NCBI GenBank assembly: GCA_031292055.1 | Contig: JARLHV010000048.1 | Coordinates: forward strand, 1-64,000 | Source of the DNA: Desulfosporosinus sp. | GTDB taxonomy: Bacteria; Bacillota; Desulfitobacteriia; Desulfitobacteriales; Desulfitobacteriaceae | DNA length: 64,000 nt | Direction: 5' to 3' | In this document: positions 50,253 through 59,779 of the stretch, in pieces | Layout: each line of letters starts with the position of its first letter | Position numbering within the stretch: the first letter of the stretch is position 1 | Made by a program: the position numbers and the translations under genes | Notes under the pieces: model-generated | Seen by the model: the letters and a program-made list of their open reading frames with translations, nothing else | What the model was told of the DNA's origin: nothing | Database searches by the model: none

Positions 50253-52910
50253 ATGGAGATTAGAGAAATCCAAGCGATCGAAGGGGCCAATATTTACAGT
50301 CATCGGCCAATTATTCGAGCGATTGTGGATCTCCAAGAATGGACAGAACGATTTAGTAATGAATTAGGAGATTTTAGTCTGCGCCTCGTTGAAAATTTAC
50401 CGACCTTGGCAGACCACTATTGTTCACGGGGAAAACTGGGCGGATTTCTAGAACGCTTAGAAGAAGGAACTCTTATTGGGCATGTCATTGAACATGTAAC
50501 CATCGATCTTTTGACGCAAGCTGGGCAAACTATTAAATATGGCAAAACGATGGCTAGTTTAGATCAACCAGGTTGGTATGAGATTATCTTTAATTACGAA
50601 GCCAAAGAGGGAGCAGTTGAGGCCTTTAAACAAGCGTTTTCTTTAGTGAAGACCTTGCTGAATCAAGAATCTTTTGATGTAATAAATGCTGTAAACCAAA
50701 TAAAAAAAGTTATGGCTGACTATGAATTAGGGGTTTCAACGCAAGTAATCGTTGACGCCTGTCAGGAACGGGGAATTCCGGTTGATCGTCTCAATGAGGG
50801 CAGCCTGCTGCAATTGGGGTACGGTCGGAATCAACGCCGTATTCAAGCAACAATAACAGGTGCGACTTCAAGTATCGGAGTAGACATTGCCTGTGATAAG
50901 GAAATGACCAAGAAACTCTTGAACGCTGGTGGGGTTCCTGTCCCTTGGGGATATATTGTCAGGACTGAAGAGGAAGTTACCCAAGCCTTCTTAGCGATGA
51001 AAACGCCCGTTGTGATTAAACCTTTACACGGTAACCAAGGAAAAGGAGTGACCCTTCGGCTAACCAGCGTGTCAGAAGTGAGGTCTGCGTTTAAGGTCGC
51101 TCAAACATACGGGGATTGGGTTATTATCGAAGAATACATTGCGGGGCAACATTATCGTTTAGTTGTGGTCGGAGAACGTCTAATTGCTGCAGCAAAGAGG
51201 GTTCCAGCCCATGTGATTGGGGATGGTTCATTAACGATTGCGGAGTTGGTGGCTCAAACGAATACAGACCCTCTACGGGGAGATGACCATGAGAAGGCTT
51301 TAACCAAGATCAAAATTGATCCTGTGGTGATCTTGACCCTTGCTCAGAAGCAATTAGAGCTATCATCTGTTCCCAAACAAGGGGAAGTGATCTATTTGCG
51401 TGACAGTGCAAATTTGAGCACAGGGGGGATCGCATGTGATGTGACGGACCTGGTACATCCTGATAATGTCGATTTAGCAGTCTATTCGGCCAAGCTGGTT
51501 GGTTTGGATGTTGCAGGGATTGATTTAGTCATTGAGGATATCGAGTCTTCCTATCGCGAAAAAAACGGGCACATTATTGAAGTCAACGCTGCCCCAGGGA
51601 TTCGCATGCATCATTTTCCGAGCGTAGGTAAAGCACGAGAGGTAGGTAAGGCTATTGTAGAGCAAGTGTTACCTGCGGGAAATGGAAGAATACCTATAAT
51701 TTCCATAACGGGTACTAACGGGAAGACTACAACAACTCGGATGATTAATAAAATGCTCACAGATCAGCAACTTCTGGTGGGGATGACTTCTACGGATGGG
51801 ATTTATATTAATCAAAAATTGTGGGTTAAAGGAGATATGACCGGACCGGAGAGTGCCAGAATTATCTTAAGGCACCCTGATGTTCAGGTGGCTGTTCTGG
51901 AAACAGCACGCGGGGGGATTCTGCGGGCAGGCTTGGGGTATGAATATGCCGATGTGGCGGTCATTACGAACGTTTCCAATGATCATCTGGGTCAGTATGG
52001 GATAGAGACGCTTGAAGATGTTGCCCATGTCAAGAGCTTGGTTGCTGAAGTCGTCAAACCTTATAGTTATGTGGTCTTAAATGCGGATGACCCGTATGTT
52101 GTGACTATGGCGCGGCGTACAAAGGGGAAAGTTATCTTTTTCAGTACTGAAAAGGATAACTTTCATGTGCGCAAACATTTGGGCTTAGGTGGGACAGCTG
52201 TCTTTGTGCGCCGAGGTGTGATCTTGATTTGCCAAGGTTGCCAAAGCTTTAGAATCTGTTCGGTGAAACAGATTCCGGTGACATGGGAAGGAAAAGCTAA
52301 GCATAACATTCAGAACGCCTTGGCAGCGGTCGCGGCGGGATGGGCATTGGGACTAAGTGCTGTGGCGATTCGGAATTCTCTGCAGGATTTTTCCTCGGAT
52401 GCTGAGCACAATCGGGGACGCTTGAATCTTTATGAGCTGGAGGGCGTTCGTGTTTTCGTAGACTATGGACATAATGTTGCTGGAATTCAAGAAGTTGCCA
52501 AGACCCTTAAACAGTTTAAGGGCGGTTCTCTGGTGGGATGTATAACTGTACCCGGTGATCGGCCGGATGAGTCAGTACGTGAGGTGGGCCGGATAGCCGC
52601 ACAAGGGTTTGAGCGTTTAATTATTCGTGAAGATGCTGATTTGCGGGGGCGTAAATCAGGGGAGATTGCCCAACTCCTTTATGATGAAGCGGTGCAAAGT
52701 GGCATGAATCCGAATAAAATAGGAGTCGTACTTTCGGAAATAGAAGCCTTTCGCAAGGGGTTAGACAGTTGCGTTCGGGGCGACATTTTCGTGATGTTCT
52801 ACGAGAACCTTGAGCCGATTGAAGCAGAAATTCGTCTGCGTTTGGAACTTCAAAAGGTATTAACCTATGAATCAGCGCAGAATGGCTGGGTCGTTGGCGG
52901 AGAATTTTAA
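50253..52910 (+). CDS. cphA: Cyanophycin synthetase
   Basis: Enzyme of 885 aa that polymerises aspartate and arginine into cyanophycin, a nitrogen reserve. An N-terminal domain of about 160 residues is followed by an ATP-grasp domain (about 210-475; VVIKPLHGNQGKGVTL, and EVNAAPGIRMH), which adds Arg. A Mur-ligase-like domain (about 480-870) adds Asp; its P-loop is GTNGKTTTT with G487-K491, and HNRGRLNLYE lies near the nucleotide. Length and order match known CphA. The ATG follows AAGGGGG. It is last in the pair, followed by a terminator. Confidence 0.95.
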   Translation: MEIREIQAIEGANIYSHRPIIRAIVDLQEWTERFSNELGDFSLRLVENLPTLADHYCSRGKLGGFLERLEEGTLIGHVIEHVTIDLLTQAGQTIKYGKTMASLDQPGWYEIIFNYEAKEGAVEAFKQAFSLVKTLLNQESFDVINAVNQIKKVMADYELGVSTQVIVDACQERGIPVDRLNEGSLLQLGYGRNQRRIQATITGATSSIGVDIACDKEMTKKLLNAGGVPVPWGYIVRTEEEVTQAFLAMKTPVVIKPLHGNQGKGVTLRLTSVSEVRSAFKVAQTYGDWVIIEEYIAGQHYRLVVVGERLIAAAKRVPAHVIGDGSLTIAELVAQTNTDPLRGDDHEKALTKIKIDPVVILTLAQKQLELSSVPKQGEVIYLRDSANLSTGGIACDVTDLVHPDNVDLAVYSAKLVGLDVAGIDLVIEDIESSYREKNGHIIEVNAAPGIRMHHFPSVGKAREVGKAIVEQVLPAGNGRIPIISITGTNGKTTTTRMINKMLTDQQLLVGMTSTDGIYINQKLWVKGDMTGPESARIILRHPDVQVAVLETARGGILRAGLGYEYADVAVITNVSNDHLGQYGIETLEDVAHVKSLVAEVVKPYSYVVLNADDPYVVTMARRTKGKVIFFSTEKDNFHVRKHLGLGGTAVFVRRGVILICQGCQSFRICSVKQIPVTWEGKAKHNIQNALAAVAAGWALGLSAVAIRNSLQDFSSDAEHNRGRLNLYELEGVRVFVDYGHNVAGIQEVAKTLKQFKGGSLVGCITVPGDRPDESVREVGRIAAQGFERLIIREDADLRGRKSGEIAQLLYDEAVQSGMNPNKIGVVLSEIEAFRKGLDSCVRGDIFVMFYENLEPIEAEIRLRLELQKVLTYESAQNGWVVGGEF

Positions 52911-52934
52911 AAGTTCAAACGATAGGATTAAGGT

Positions 52935-52961
52935 GGGGCGAGGATGATCTTCGTCCCTTTT
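52935..52961 (+). terminator. Terminator after cphA
   Basis: GGGGCGAGGA, loop TGA, TCTTCGTCCC, then TTTT. Confidence 0.75.
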
Positions 52962-53051
52962 CTCTAAGATTTAACAGGGAGAAGTGCTGGAACTTCAACC
53001 TGAAAATATGTATAATAAAAAGAAATACATTCGTAATGTTCGGAAAGGGCA

Positions 53052-53924
53052 ATGCAAATGGAACAATCTTTTCTAACAACGTTCGCATACGCCAAGATTA
53101 ATCTAGCCTTAGCCATTCACGGAATTCGGGAAGATGGGTATCATGAACTTCAAAGTGTCATGCAATCCATCACCTTGCATGATCTTGTCCGGGTTCGGCG
53201 GCGCGGAGAGAAGGTTGTATGTCGTTGTGGAGCGTTAAGTGGCTCAGGAAATTTAGCGTATAAGGCAGCTGTGTTATTTCAGGAACAGTGTGGTCAATCG
53301 GGAGGGGTTGAAATTGAGATTGAAAAGCAGATTCCTGTGCAGGCCGGACTAGCTGGGGGCAGCACGGACGCCGCGGCGACGCTGCGTTTATTAAATCAAC
53401 TTTATGGGGACCCCCTCGATAAAGAGGTATTGCTTGCGCTGGCAGGGAGATGTGGTGCAGATGTCGCTTTCTGTCTGCGGGGTGGAACGATGTGGGCGAC
53501 TGGACGGGGAGAACGGCTTGAATTATTGCCCACAGCTCCCCAGATGGAGCTTGTCTTAATTAAACCGTTTGCTGGAGTGAACACTAGGGAGGCCTATCGC
53601 CAATTTGACCTGGTTGGGCAGGGAGGACATTTAACGCGCAGTGATTGGGAAAAAGCCTTAAGCCAAGGTTCGCCGCAGCAAATTGCCAGGCTACTTTATA
53701 ATGATTTAGAGCCGGCCTCGATCCCAATGGTTCCGCAAATTTTGGAGATTAAGCAACATTTGCTTGAGGCCGAGTGTTATGGGGCCTTAATGTCCGGAAG
53801 TGGTTCTTGTGTCTTTGGGATTGCTCACGGAAAACAGCACGCCTTGGAAGTGGCAGGACAGTTGAGAAAAAAAGGCTTTAATAATGTTTGGGTTACAAGA
53901 ACGGTCGCAAATGCAAGAGGATGA
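53052..53924 (+). CDS. ispE: 4-(cytidine 5'-diphospho)-2-C-methyl-D-erythritol kinase
   Basis: GHMP kinase of 290 aa in the non-mevalonate isoprenoid pathway. Motif 1 is AYAKINLAL, motif 2 is QAGLAGGSTDAAATLRLLN (ATP loop) and motif 3 is ALMSGSGSCVFGI. The ATG follows GGAAAGGG; a TATAATA lies about 40 bases upstream. It ends with ATGA into the next frame. It keeps the yabG-ispE-purR order of B. subtilis, minus veg and sspF. Confidence 0.95.
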   Translation: MQMEQSFLTTFAYAKINLALAIHGIREDGYHELQSVMQSITLHDLVRVRRRGEKVVCRCGALSGSGNLAYKAAVLFQEQCGQSGGVEIEIEKQIPVQAGLAGGSTDAAATLRLLNQLYGDPLDKEVLLALAGRCGADVAFCLRGGTMWATGRGERLELLPTAPQMELVLIKPFAGVNTREAYRQFDLVGQGGHLTRSDWEKALSQGSPQQIARLLYNDLEPASIPMVPQILEIKQHLLEAECYGALMSGSGSCVFGIAHGKQHALEVAGQLRKKGFNNVWVTRTVANARG

Positions 53925-53938
53925 AAGGGGAGATATTC

Positions 53939-54631
53939 GTGGAAAAACGCTTGGTACCAGTTATACTTGACGGTTATAAACCATTACGGGAAATTGTTTT
54001 TGAATCCATGCGTGAGGCGATACTCAGTGGGGTTCTTAAGCCAGGGGAGCGGTTGATGGAAATCCAATTGGCCGAAGAAATGGGGGTTAGCCGAACCCCT
54101 GTACGTGAAGCAATCCGCAAGCTGGAACTGGAGAGTTTTGTCGTCATGATTCCACGCAAGGGAGCGTATGTTGCCGGTGTCTCCTTAAAAGATGTCGCAG
54201 ATGTTTTTGAGATTCGTTCTGCGTTGGAGGGTTTGGCTGCCGGGCTGGCAGCGGAACGTATTACAGAAGAGGAATTGGAACTAATGGAACAGGCCTTGTT
54301 TTTTAGGGTCAGTGAGAGTGAAATGGACTTAGAACAGATTGTAAAATCGGATACCGATTTTCATGCCTTAGTCTATAGAGCGAGTCGCAACGAACGGCTG
54401 ATTCAGATCTTGGAAAATTTACGAGAACAGATTCAACGTTTTCGAGCAACTTCCTTGGCTGTTCCAGGGCGGAATAAGCTGGCGATTGAAGAGCACAGGA
54501 TGATTGTTGAAGCTTTAAGAAATCATGATAGTGAGGTAGCGCAGTCTTTGGCGATGTCGCATATTGTTACGGCTGAGAATGTCATGTTCGAAGCCATTAG
54601 TCTTAAGAATGATCCGGATAAGGTGGATTAA
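53939..54631 (+). CDS. GntR-family regulator with FCD domain
   Basis: Transcription factor of about 230 aa. The N-terminal winged helix contains LREIVFESMREAILSGVLKPGE and GVSRTPVREAIRKLELE (key elements VFESMREAIL and SRTPVREAIRKLE). The C-terminal FCD domain carries likely metal ligands in SDTDFHALVYRAS, EEHRMIVEAL and AMSHIVTAE. Ligands in this group are often organic acids. GTG 53939 follows GAAAGGGGAG; ATG 53921, overlapping the ispE stop, is the alternative. It is not part of the B. subtilis arrangement and its target is unknown. Confidence 0.85.
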   Translation: MEKRLVPVILDGYKPLREIVFESMREAILSGVLKPGERLMEIQLAEEMGVSRTPVREAIRKLELESFVVMIPRKGAYVAGVSLKDVADVFEIRSALEGLAAGLAAERITEEELELMEQALFFRVSESEMDLEQIVKSDTDFHALVYRASRNERLIQILENLREQIQRFRATSLAVPGRNKLAIEEHRMIVEALRNHDSEVAQSLAMSHIVTAENVMFEAISLKNDPDKVD

Positions 54632-54636
54632 GAAGC

Positions 54637-55467
54637 GTGGAGAAGATGAAAAGAGCAGAACGGATGGTGGCCATCACCCAAGTGTTGATGTTAAAACCGA
54701 ATGTCCTGACTCCGTTAACCCTATTTGCGGAACGGTTTGGTACGGCCAAGTCCACCATTAGTGAGGATCTAATGGCAGTTAAGGGAAGCTTGCTCCTTTC
54801 TGGGCAAGGTCACCTTGAAACAATTCCTGGAGCAGCTGGGGGGGTGCGTTATATCCCGGAAATTGCCAAGGAAGAAGCAAATCAAGTTCTTGCCAAGCTT
54901 GCTGAATGTCTGAGCAATAAAGAGCGAATCCTGGCGGGCGGTTTTCTGTATATGAATGATATACTGTTTGATCCATCGGTGCTACGTCCTTTGGGCCTTA
55001 TTTTTGCTGGCGCTTTCAGAGATAAAAAACCTGAGGTTGTGGTTACCATTGAAACGAAAGGAATTCCGATTGCTCTTGTAACGGCAGAAGCTTTAGGGTT
55101 GCCTATGGTGGTCATTCGCAGTGGCAACAAAGTGACAGAGGGTTCCTCCGTAAGTATTAATTATGTTTCTGGATCATCTCGACGTATTCAAACCATGTCA
55201 CTTTCTCGTAGGGCCCTGGATCCTCAACGCCGTGTCCTCATTATTGACGATTTTATGAAAGCGGGTGGAACAGCGCTGGGGATAAAGAATTTAATGTCAG
55301 AATTTGAAGCAGACGTTGTGGGAATTGGGGTCTTGGTGGAAGCCCGAATTAGCGAAGACCCCAAGCTTGTGGAAGGATATTTATCCCTATTACAGCTTAA
55401 AGAACTGGATCTGGATAAGGGCAAAATGTCAGTCGTGCCTAGGGATAATTTTTCAAGCCTTTTTTGA
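54637..55467 (+). CDS. purR: Purine operon repressor PurR
   Basis: Protein of 276 aa. A winged-helix N terminus (TPLTLFAERFGTAKSTISEDL) is joined to a phosphoribosyltransferase-like domain with the PRPP-binding motif RVLIIDDFMKAGGT. PRPP releases PurR from PurBox sites in B. subtilis. The start may be GTG 54637 or ATG 54646. It follows the GntR gene by 5 bases. The GGVRYIP element after the DNA-binding part also matches the family. Confidence 0.92.
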   Translation: MEKMKRAERMVAITQVLMLKPNVLTPLTLFAERFGTAKSTISEDLMAVKGSLLLSGQGHLETIPGAAGGVRYIPEIAKEEANQVLAKLAECLSNKERILAGGFLYMNDILFDPSVLRPLGLIFAGAFRDKKPEVVVTIETKGIPIALVTAEALGLPMVVIRSGNKVTEGSSVSINYVSGSSRRIQTMSLSRRALDPQRRVLIIDDFMKAGGTALGIKNLMSEFEADVVGIGVLVEARISEDPKLVEGYLSLLQLKELDLDKGKMSVVPRDNFSSLF

Positions 55468-55509
55468 GGACGTTTCGATAGCCAGGAGAAATTTTTCTGA
55501 TTTTTAAGC

Positions 55510-55535
55510 AGGATTTTTTTACCATGCAGAGAATA
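55510..55535 (+). promoter_or_regulatory. Candidate sigma-H promoter of spoVG
   Basis: AGGATTT (55510-55516), 14 bases, GAATA (55531-55535). Boxes and spacing fit sigma-H promoters; spoVG of B. subtilis is a classic sigma-H gene. Confidence 0.6.
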
Positions 55536-55582
55536 CCATTATGGATAAGCCCGAAGGATAAGTGGGAGGGTGGTGATTCATA

Positions 55583-55837
55583 ATGAATATTACCGATGTG
55601 CGGGTTCGGAAGATTAACACGGAAGGAAAGATGAAGGCAGTAGTTTCGGTTACCTTTGACAATGCTTTCGTCGTCCATGATGTCAAAGTTGTTGAAGGTA
55701 TGAATGGTATTATTGTAGCCATGCCTAGCCGGAAAACACCCGAAGGGGAATTTCGTGATATCGCCCACCCCATTTCTGCTGCAGCACGAGAAGTGATCCA
55801 GACGGCTGTTTTAAAAGCTTATCAAGAAGCCCTTTAA
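55583..55837 (+). CDS. spoVG: Septation regulator SpoVG
   Basis: Protein of 84 aa, conserved from its start ([11 protein letters not shown]) through [29 protein letters not shown], quoted by its key part [17 protein letters not shown]. It binds nucleic acids and affects asymmetric septation and many other processes. A strong GGAGGGTGGTGATT precedes the ATG. Followed by a terminator, so spoVG can be made independently of glmU. Confidence 0.95.
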   Translation: MNITDVRVRKINTEGKMKAVVSVTFDNAFVVHDVKVVEGMNGIIVAMPSRKTPEGEFRDIAHPISAAAREVIQTAVLKAYQEAL

Positions 55838-55865
55838 ACGCACATAGAGCTGTTTTAGACATGTT

Positions 55866-55897
55866 AAAGGAGACCTTCGTCGTTAGGTCTCCTTTTT
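55866..55897 (+). terminator. Terminator after spoVG
   Basis: AAAGGAGACCT and AGGTCTCCTTT around an 8-base loop, then TT. Confidence 0.88.
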
Positions 55898-56014
55898 CCA
55901 TAGATTATTAAAACTTTAACATAAAAGAGGATTTTGAGCGGATTTGACGAATAAAGTACTTTTGGGATGTAATAATAACTTGAGGTTAAACTAAAGCTGG
56001 AGGCGAATCAGAGT

Positions 56015-57376
56015 ATGCCTAATTTGGTAGCGGTGATCATGGCTGCAGGAAAAGGGACAAGAATGAAATCGAAGTTGCCGAAAGTCATGCATTTATTGGC
56101 AGGGAAAACTCTTATTGAACATGTCATTAACACAGTGACCCAAGTTGGAATCGAACGTCCCTTGGTTATTGTGGGGCATGGTCGAGAGGTTGTCGGGGCC
56201 AGTATTTGTGATCGCGCTGAGATCGTGGTTCAAACAGAGCAACTTGGAACAGGACATGCTATTATGCAAGTCCTACCTTATCTGGAAGGAGTCCGGACCG
56301 TTCTTATCTTAAGTGGAGATCAGCCGTTACTTAAACCCGAGACCCTGCACGCTCTCATTAAGTTGCACGAGACTCAAGGGGTTAGCGCCACGGTATTGAC
56401 AGCTAATATGGATCAACCTTTTGGCTATGGGCGTATTATAAAAAGTGGTGAAAATCTTATCAAAATCGTTGAGGAAAAAGACGCAACCTTTGATGAACGA
56501 CAAATCAAAGAAATAAATACAGGGACGTACTGTTTTAAAGGATCGGCACTCAAAGAGGCCTTGACGAAAATCACTCCTCAAAATGCGCAAGGGGAATATT
56601 ATCTGACGGAAGTCTTTGATATTTTTTTAAGGCAAAGGGAAAGAATGCTGACGTATGTTACTGCGGATTCCCATGAAGCTTTAGGCATTAATAGCCGGGG
56701 GCAATTGGCGGAGGCCGAAGGGGTTTTGCGCGCGCGTATTCTGGAACATTGGATGATGGAAGGGGTTACGCTGGTAGATCCTGCTTCGACCTTTATCGAA
56801 GCAGACGTAGAACTTGCCCAAGACGTGACGATTTTACCCTTCACCCGTTTGCTGGGTAAAACCCGGATCGCAGAGGATGCTGTGATTGGGCCTCAGACTA
56901 GTATGGAGAATTGCACGGTGGGGCGTGGTTCGGAAGTGACCTATACTGTGGCTAAGAATGCGGTTATCGGAGAACGCTGTCATATTGGCCCGTTTGCCTA
57001 TTTACGACCGGGCACAAAATTAGAAGCAGAAGTAAAAGTAGGGGACTTTGTAGAAATTAAAAATAGTTGGATCGAAACCGGAGCAAAAGTGCCTCATTTG
57101 AGTTATATTGGCGATGCACACATCGGGAAATCTGCCAATATTGGAGCTGGTACGATTACGTGTAACTACGATGGGGTTAACAAATCTCTCACTAAAATAG
57201 GAGATTATGCTTTCATCGGTAGTAATACAAACTTGGTTGCTCCAGTTGAAGTGGGAGAACACGCTGTTACGGGCGCAGGGTCTACAATTACGAAGAATGT
57301 TCCTGCCGAAGCCTTGGCGGTTGAACGGAGCCAGCAGGTGATTAAGGAACATTGGTATCGCAAGAAGATGAAATAG
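56015..57376 (+). CDS. glmU: Bifunctional UDP-GlcNAc pyrophosphorylase / GlcN-1-P acetyltransferase
   Basis: Enzyme of 453 aa that makes UDP-GlcNAc for peptidoglycan. The N-terminal nucleotidyltransferase has AAGKGTRMKSKLPKVMH, ILSGDQPLL and QAEQLGTGHA-like VQTEQLGTGHA. The C-terminal left-handed beta helix has the hexapeptide repeats and PHLSYIGDAHIGKSANIGAG. It precedes prs as in B. subtilis (gcaD-prs). Confidence 0.96.
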   Translation: MPNLVAVIMAAGKGTRMKSKLPKVMHLLAGKTLIEHVINTVTQVGIERPLVIVGHGREVVGASICDRAEIVVQTEQLGTGHAIMQVLPYLEGVRTVLILSGDQPLLKPETLHALIKLHETQGVSATVLTANMDQPFGYGRIIKSGENLIKIVEEKDATFDERQIKEINTGTYCFKGSALKEALTKITPQNAQGEYYLTEVFDIFLRQRERMLTYVTADSHEALGINSRGQLAEAEGVLRARILEHWMMEGVTLVDPASTFIEADVELAQDVTILPFTRLLGKTRIAEDAVIGPQTSMENCTVGRGSEVTYTVAKNAVIGERCHIGPFAYLRPGTKLEAEVKVGDFVEIKNSWIETGAKVPHLSYIGDAHIGKSANIGAGTITCNYDGVNKSLTKIGDYAFIGSNTNLVAPVEVGEHAVTGAGSTITKNVPAEALAVERSQQVIKEHWYRKKMK

Positions 57377-57391
57377 GGGGCTAAAAGAGGC

Positions 57392-58333
57392 ATGGTGGCA
57401 AAAGAATTTAAGATTTTTTGTGGGAATGCCAATCGGCCGTTGGCGCAAGAAATTGTGGACTATCTTGGAGTTCCGCTTGGTGAAGCGAACATAAAACGTT
57501 TTAAGGATGGGGAAATCTGTCTCGCCATTGATGAAAGCGTTCGGGGTTCGGATATTTATATTGTTCAGCCCACCTGCTATCCGACCAATGACAACATTAT
57601 GGAATTGTTAATTATGATTGATGCGGTTCGTCGGGCGTCAGCGCGTCGGATTACCGCAGTGATGCCCTATTATGGCTATGCTCGCCAAGAACGCAAATCA
57701 AGGGCACGTGACCCGATCACTGCTAAATTAATGGCGAACATAATTACCTCCGCAGGTGCAAATCGGGTCGTAACCATGGATTTACATGCTCCAGCGATTC
57801 AAGGATTCTTCGATATTCCCTTGGATCACTTGCCCGGAGTTCCAATTCTAGCAGAGTACTTTCGAGAAAAAGGCTTGGAGAACCTTTGTGTTGTTTCCCC
57901 GGATTTAGGTGGGGTGACACGAGCTCGGAATCTCGCTGAACGGATCGGCGCTTCTATAGCTATTATCGATAAACGTAGACCAGAACCTAATGTTTCTGAA
58001 ATTATGCATGTCATCGGCGAACTGAAAGGGAAGACCGTAATTATGATCGATGACATCATCGATACCGCCGGAACAATTACTTTGGGGGCTCAAGCCCTTG
58101 TCGAACGAGGTGCTAAGGAAGTGTATGCGTGTTGTACTCATGCCGTTTTATCAGGGCCGGCCATTGAACGTTTGAAGAACTCTGTTATTCGTGAGCTGGT
58201 TGTGACGAATACAATTCCTATAGGTAAAGAGAAAATGATTCCTCGGATTAAGGTGTTGTCTGTTGCCCCGCTCCTGGGTGAAGCTATTGTTCGTATTCAC
58301 GAAGATCTTTCGGTCAGTAAACTCTTTAGTTAA
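57392..58333 (+). CDS. prs: Ribose-phosphate pyrophosphokinase
   Basis: PRPP synthetase of 313 aa. ATP and ribose-5-phosphate sites are visible: [25 protein letters not shown] region (key element [12 protein letters not shown]), [31 protein letters not shown] and the PRPP motif [13 protein letters not shown]. It supplies purines, pyrimidines and the PurR ligand. It is 15 bases after glmU. The next gene of the B. subtilis order, ctc, is missing; a PRC-barrel gene faces it instead. Confidence 0.96.
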   Translation: MVAKEFKIFCGNANRPLAQEIVDYLGVPLGEANIKRFKDGEICLAIDESVRGSDIYIVQPTCYPTNDNIMELLIMIDAVRRASARRITAVMPYYGYARQERKSRARDPITAKLMANIITSAGANRVVTMDLHAPAIQGFFDIPLDHLPGVPILAEYFREKGLENLCVVSPDLGGVTRARNLAERIGASIAIIDKRRPEPNVSEIMHVIGELKGKTVIMIDDIIDTAGTITLGAQALVERGAKEVYACCTHAVLSGPAIERLKNSVIRELVVTNTIPIGKEKMIPRIKVLSVAPLLGEAIVRIHEDLSVSKLFS

Positions 58334-58338
58334 AAAAG

Positions 58339-58363
58339 ACCCCTGGGGTATCATCCCAGGGGT
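58339..58363. terminator. Shared terminator between prs and the PRC-barrel gene
   Basis: Arms ACCCCTGGG (58339-58347) and CCCAGGGGT (58355-58363). Read on the minus strand it is followed by six T, on the plus strand only by TCTTT. The stop codon of the PRC-barrel gene lies in the loop. Confidence 0.85.
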
Positions 58364-59082
58364 TCTTTGGTTAGGGGTATTTCCGAACAAGGTTCGTTAG
58401 CCGGTGGGAGCGTTTCAAGTTCTGGTATAAGGATGGGCGTCTTATCCAGAGCGGATTGTGAAGCCGGAGCTGTTTTAGTTTTATCTTTTTTAAAGTAACT
58501 GCTGATGGTATGAGTTGTTTCTGAGGCCAGATGAGAGGTGGAGTGAAGCAGATTTTTAAAGGTCTCGCTGAGTCCTTTGTCCGCGACGGCTAGGGCGTTT
58601 TCACTGCCTTTTTGGGCTATGATCACATCGTGTCCAATGGTTATAATGTATTCTGCAGAAATCCACGCCTTGCCGCTTAAGAATCCTTCGAGTTTACCGC
58701 CTGAAATCTCGATTTGGGTTATTGCCCCCGTTTTTGGATCGACGTAATATTCTTCGGCGGTTCCAAGCGTTTTCCCTGTTTCTGTGACCATTTTTGTACC
58801 AATGATGGTCAGTTTTTCCTTGACCAAATCTAATAATTCCGGAAGATTTGAGGTCTTCTCTACGTGGGCTTCCTTGTCAATGGTGATCGCATCATCGCCG
58901 ACACTGACGACTTTAGAATAGGGAATAATACGCTGATCCTTAAAAAGACCTTTTGGGTCTACAACGATTGCAGCCAGGGACTTCGTGCTAGCATCAAGAA
59001 TTAAGCTTTTGACATAGCCAATTTGCTGCCCTTCCTGGAGAGAAATAATAGGTAAGGATAAATACTTGCGACTGGGTTTCAT
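58351..59082 (-). CDS. PRC-barrel domain protein
   Basis: Protein of 243 aa with two PRC-barrel units. The first is at about 5-80 (LPIISLQEGQQIGYVKSLI, then AIVVDPKGLFK, IIPYSKVVSVGDDAITID). The second is at about 85-160 (IIGTKMVTETGKTLGTAEEY, VDPKTGAITQIEISGG, WISAEYIITIGHDVII). A Pro/Thr-rich tail follows. Such proteins are common in spore formers and are predicted adaptors or RNA-processing helpers; no specific role is established. Its stop codon sits inside the terminator shared with prs. Confidence 0.82.
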   Translation of the reverse strand: MKPSRKYLSLPIISLQEGQQIGYVKSLILDASTKSLAAIVVDPKGLFKDQRIIPYSKVVSVGDDAITIDKEAHVEKTSNLPELLDLVKEKLTIIGTKMVTETGKTLGTAEEYYVDPKTGAITQIEISGGKLEGFLSGKAWISAEYIITIGHDVIIAQKGSENALAVADKGLSETFKNLLHSTSHLASETTHTISSYFKKDKTKTAPASQSALDKTPILIPELETLPPANEPCSEIPLTKEPLG

Positions 59083-59174
59083 AGGTTCACCCCCTTATTT
59101 GGTGATGATTCATTTCTGGTTCTTAAAGAATGTATTCAGAGTATCCGCTGAATATGCTAGGGAGGAGATTATTA

Positions 59175-59774
59175 ATGAAGGTTATTGTTGGTCTTGGCAA
59201 CCCGGGGCCTCAATATGCTGAGACGCGCCATAATGTTGGATTTTTGTTGATTGACTTGCTGGCAGAGGCCCAAAACCTTCAATTTCGTGAGAAATTTCAG
59301 GGATTATGGACGGAAGTTAAGATAGAGGGAGAACGAATATTGCTCTTAAAACCTCAAACATATATGAATTTGAGTGGTCGTTCGGTAAGTGAACTTGCCA
59401 ATTTTTATAAAGTTCCAGGGGAAGATTTACTAATAGTCCAGGATGATATGGATTTACCGTTGGGTAAAATACGTTTGCGTAATCAAGGAAGTGCAGGCGG
59501 GCATAATGGCATTAAATCTATTCTGGCTGAACTCGGAACAGATAAATTCTGGAGACTTAAATTGGGTGTGGGTCGTCCGTCTACTCAAAATCCGAGCGTA
59601 GATATTCAAAATTCGAACCACGCGCCACGAACTACGATTATCGACCATGTGCTTTCTCCCTTTGCAGAAGATGAACTTGCGCAACTAGATGAAGAGTTAG
59701 GACGTGCGGAAAAGGTAACCAACCTCTGGATTAAAGGAGAAACTGGTCGTGCTATGAATCTATACCATCGTTAA
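59175..59774 (+). CDS. pth: Peptidyl-tRNA hydrolase
   Basis: Rescues peptidyl-tRNA; 199 aa from ATG 59175, which follows GGAGGAG (the open frame begins at 59130). Catalytic His is in ETRHNVGFL; other motifs are [32 protein letters not shown] and VLSPF. Between GRP (133-135) and DHVLSPF (from 157) there are about 20 residues instead of the usual handful. That insertion corresponds to a dispersed repeat (59612-59639). The catalytic residues are intact, so the enzyme is probably active. B. subtilis has the gene (spoVC) in the same place. Confidence 0.93.
   Translation: MKVIVGLGNPGPQYAETRHNVGFLLIDLLAEAQNLQFREKFQGLWTEVKIEGERILLLKPQTYMNLSGRSVSELANFYKVPGEDLLIVQDDMDLPLGKIRLRNQGSAGGHNGIKSILAELGTDKFWRLKLGVGRPSTQNPSVDIQNSNHAPRTTIIDHVLSPFAEDELAQLDEELGRAEKVTNLWIKGETGRAMNLYHR
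59612..59639 (+). repeat. Repeat copy inserted in frame within pth
   Basis: TTCGAACCACG, six variable bases, GAACTACGATT. It matches, in reverse orientation, 60112-60139 in the spacer before mfd. It encodes part of the extra segment SNHAPRTTI. Confidence 0.6.
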
Positions 59775-59779
59775 GTTAA

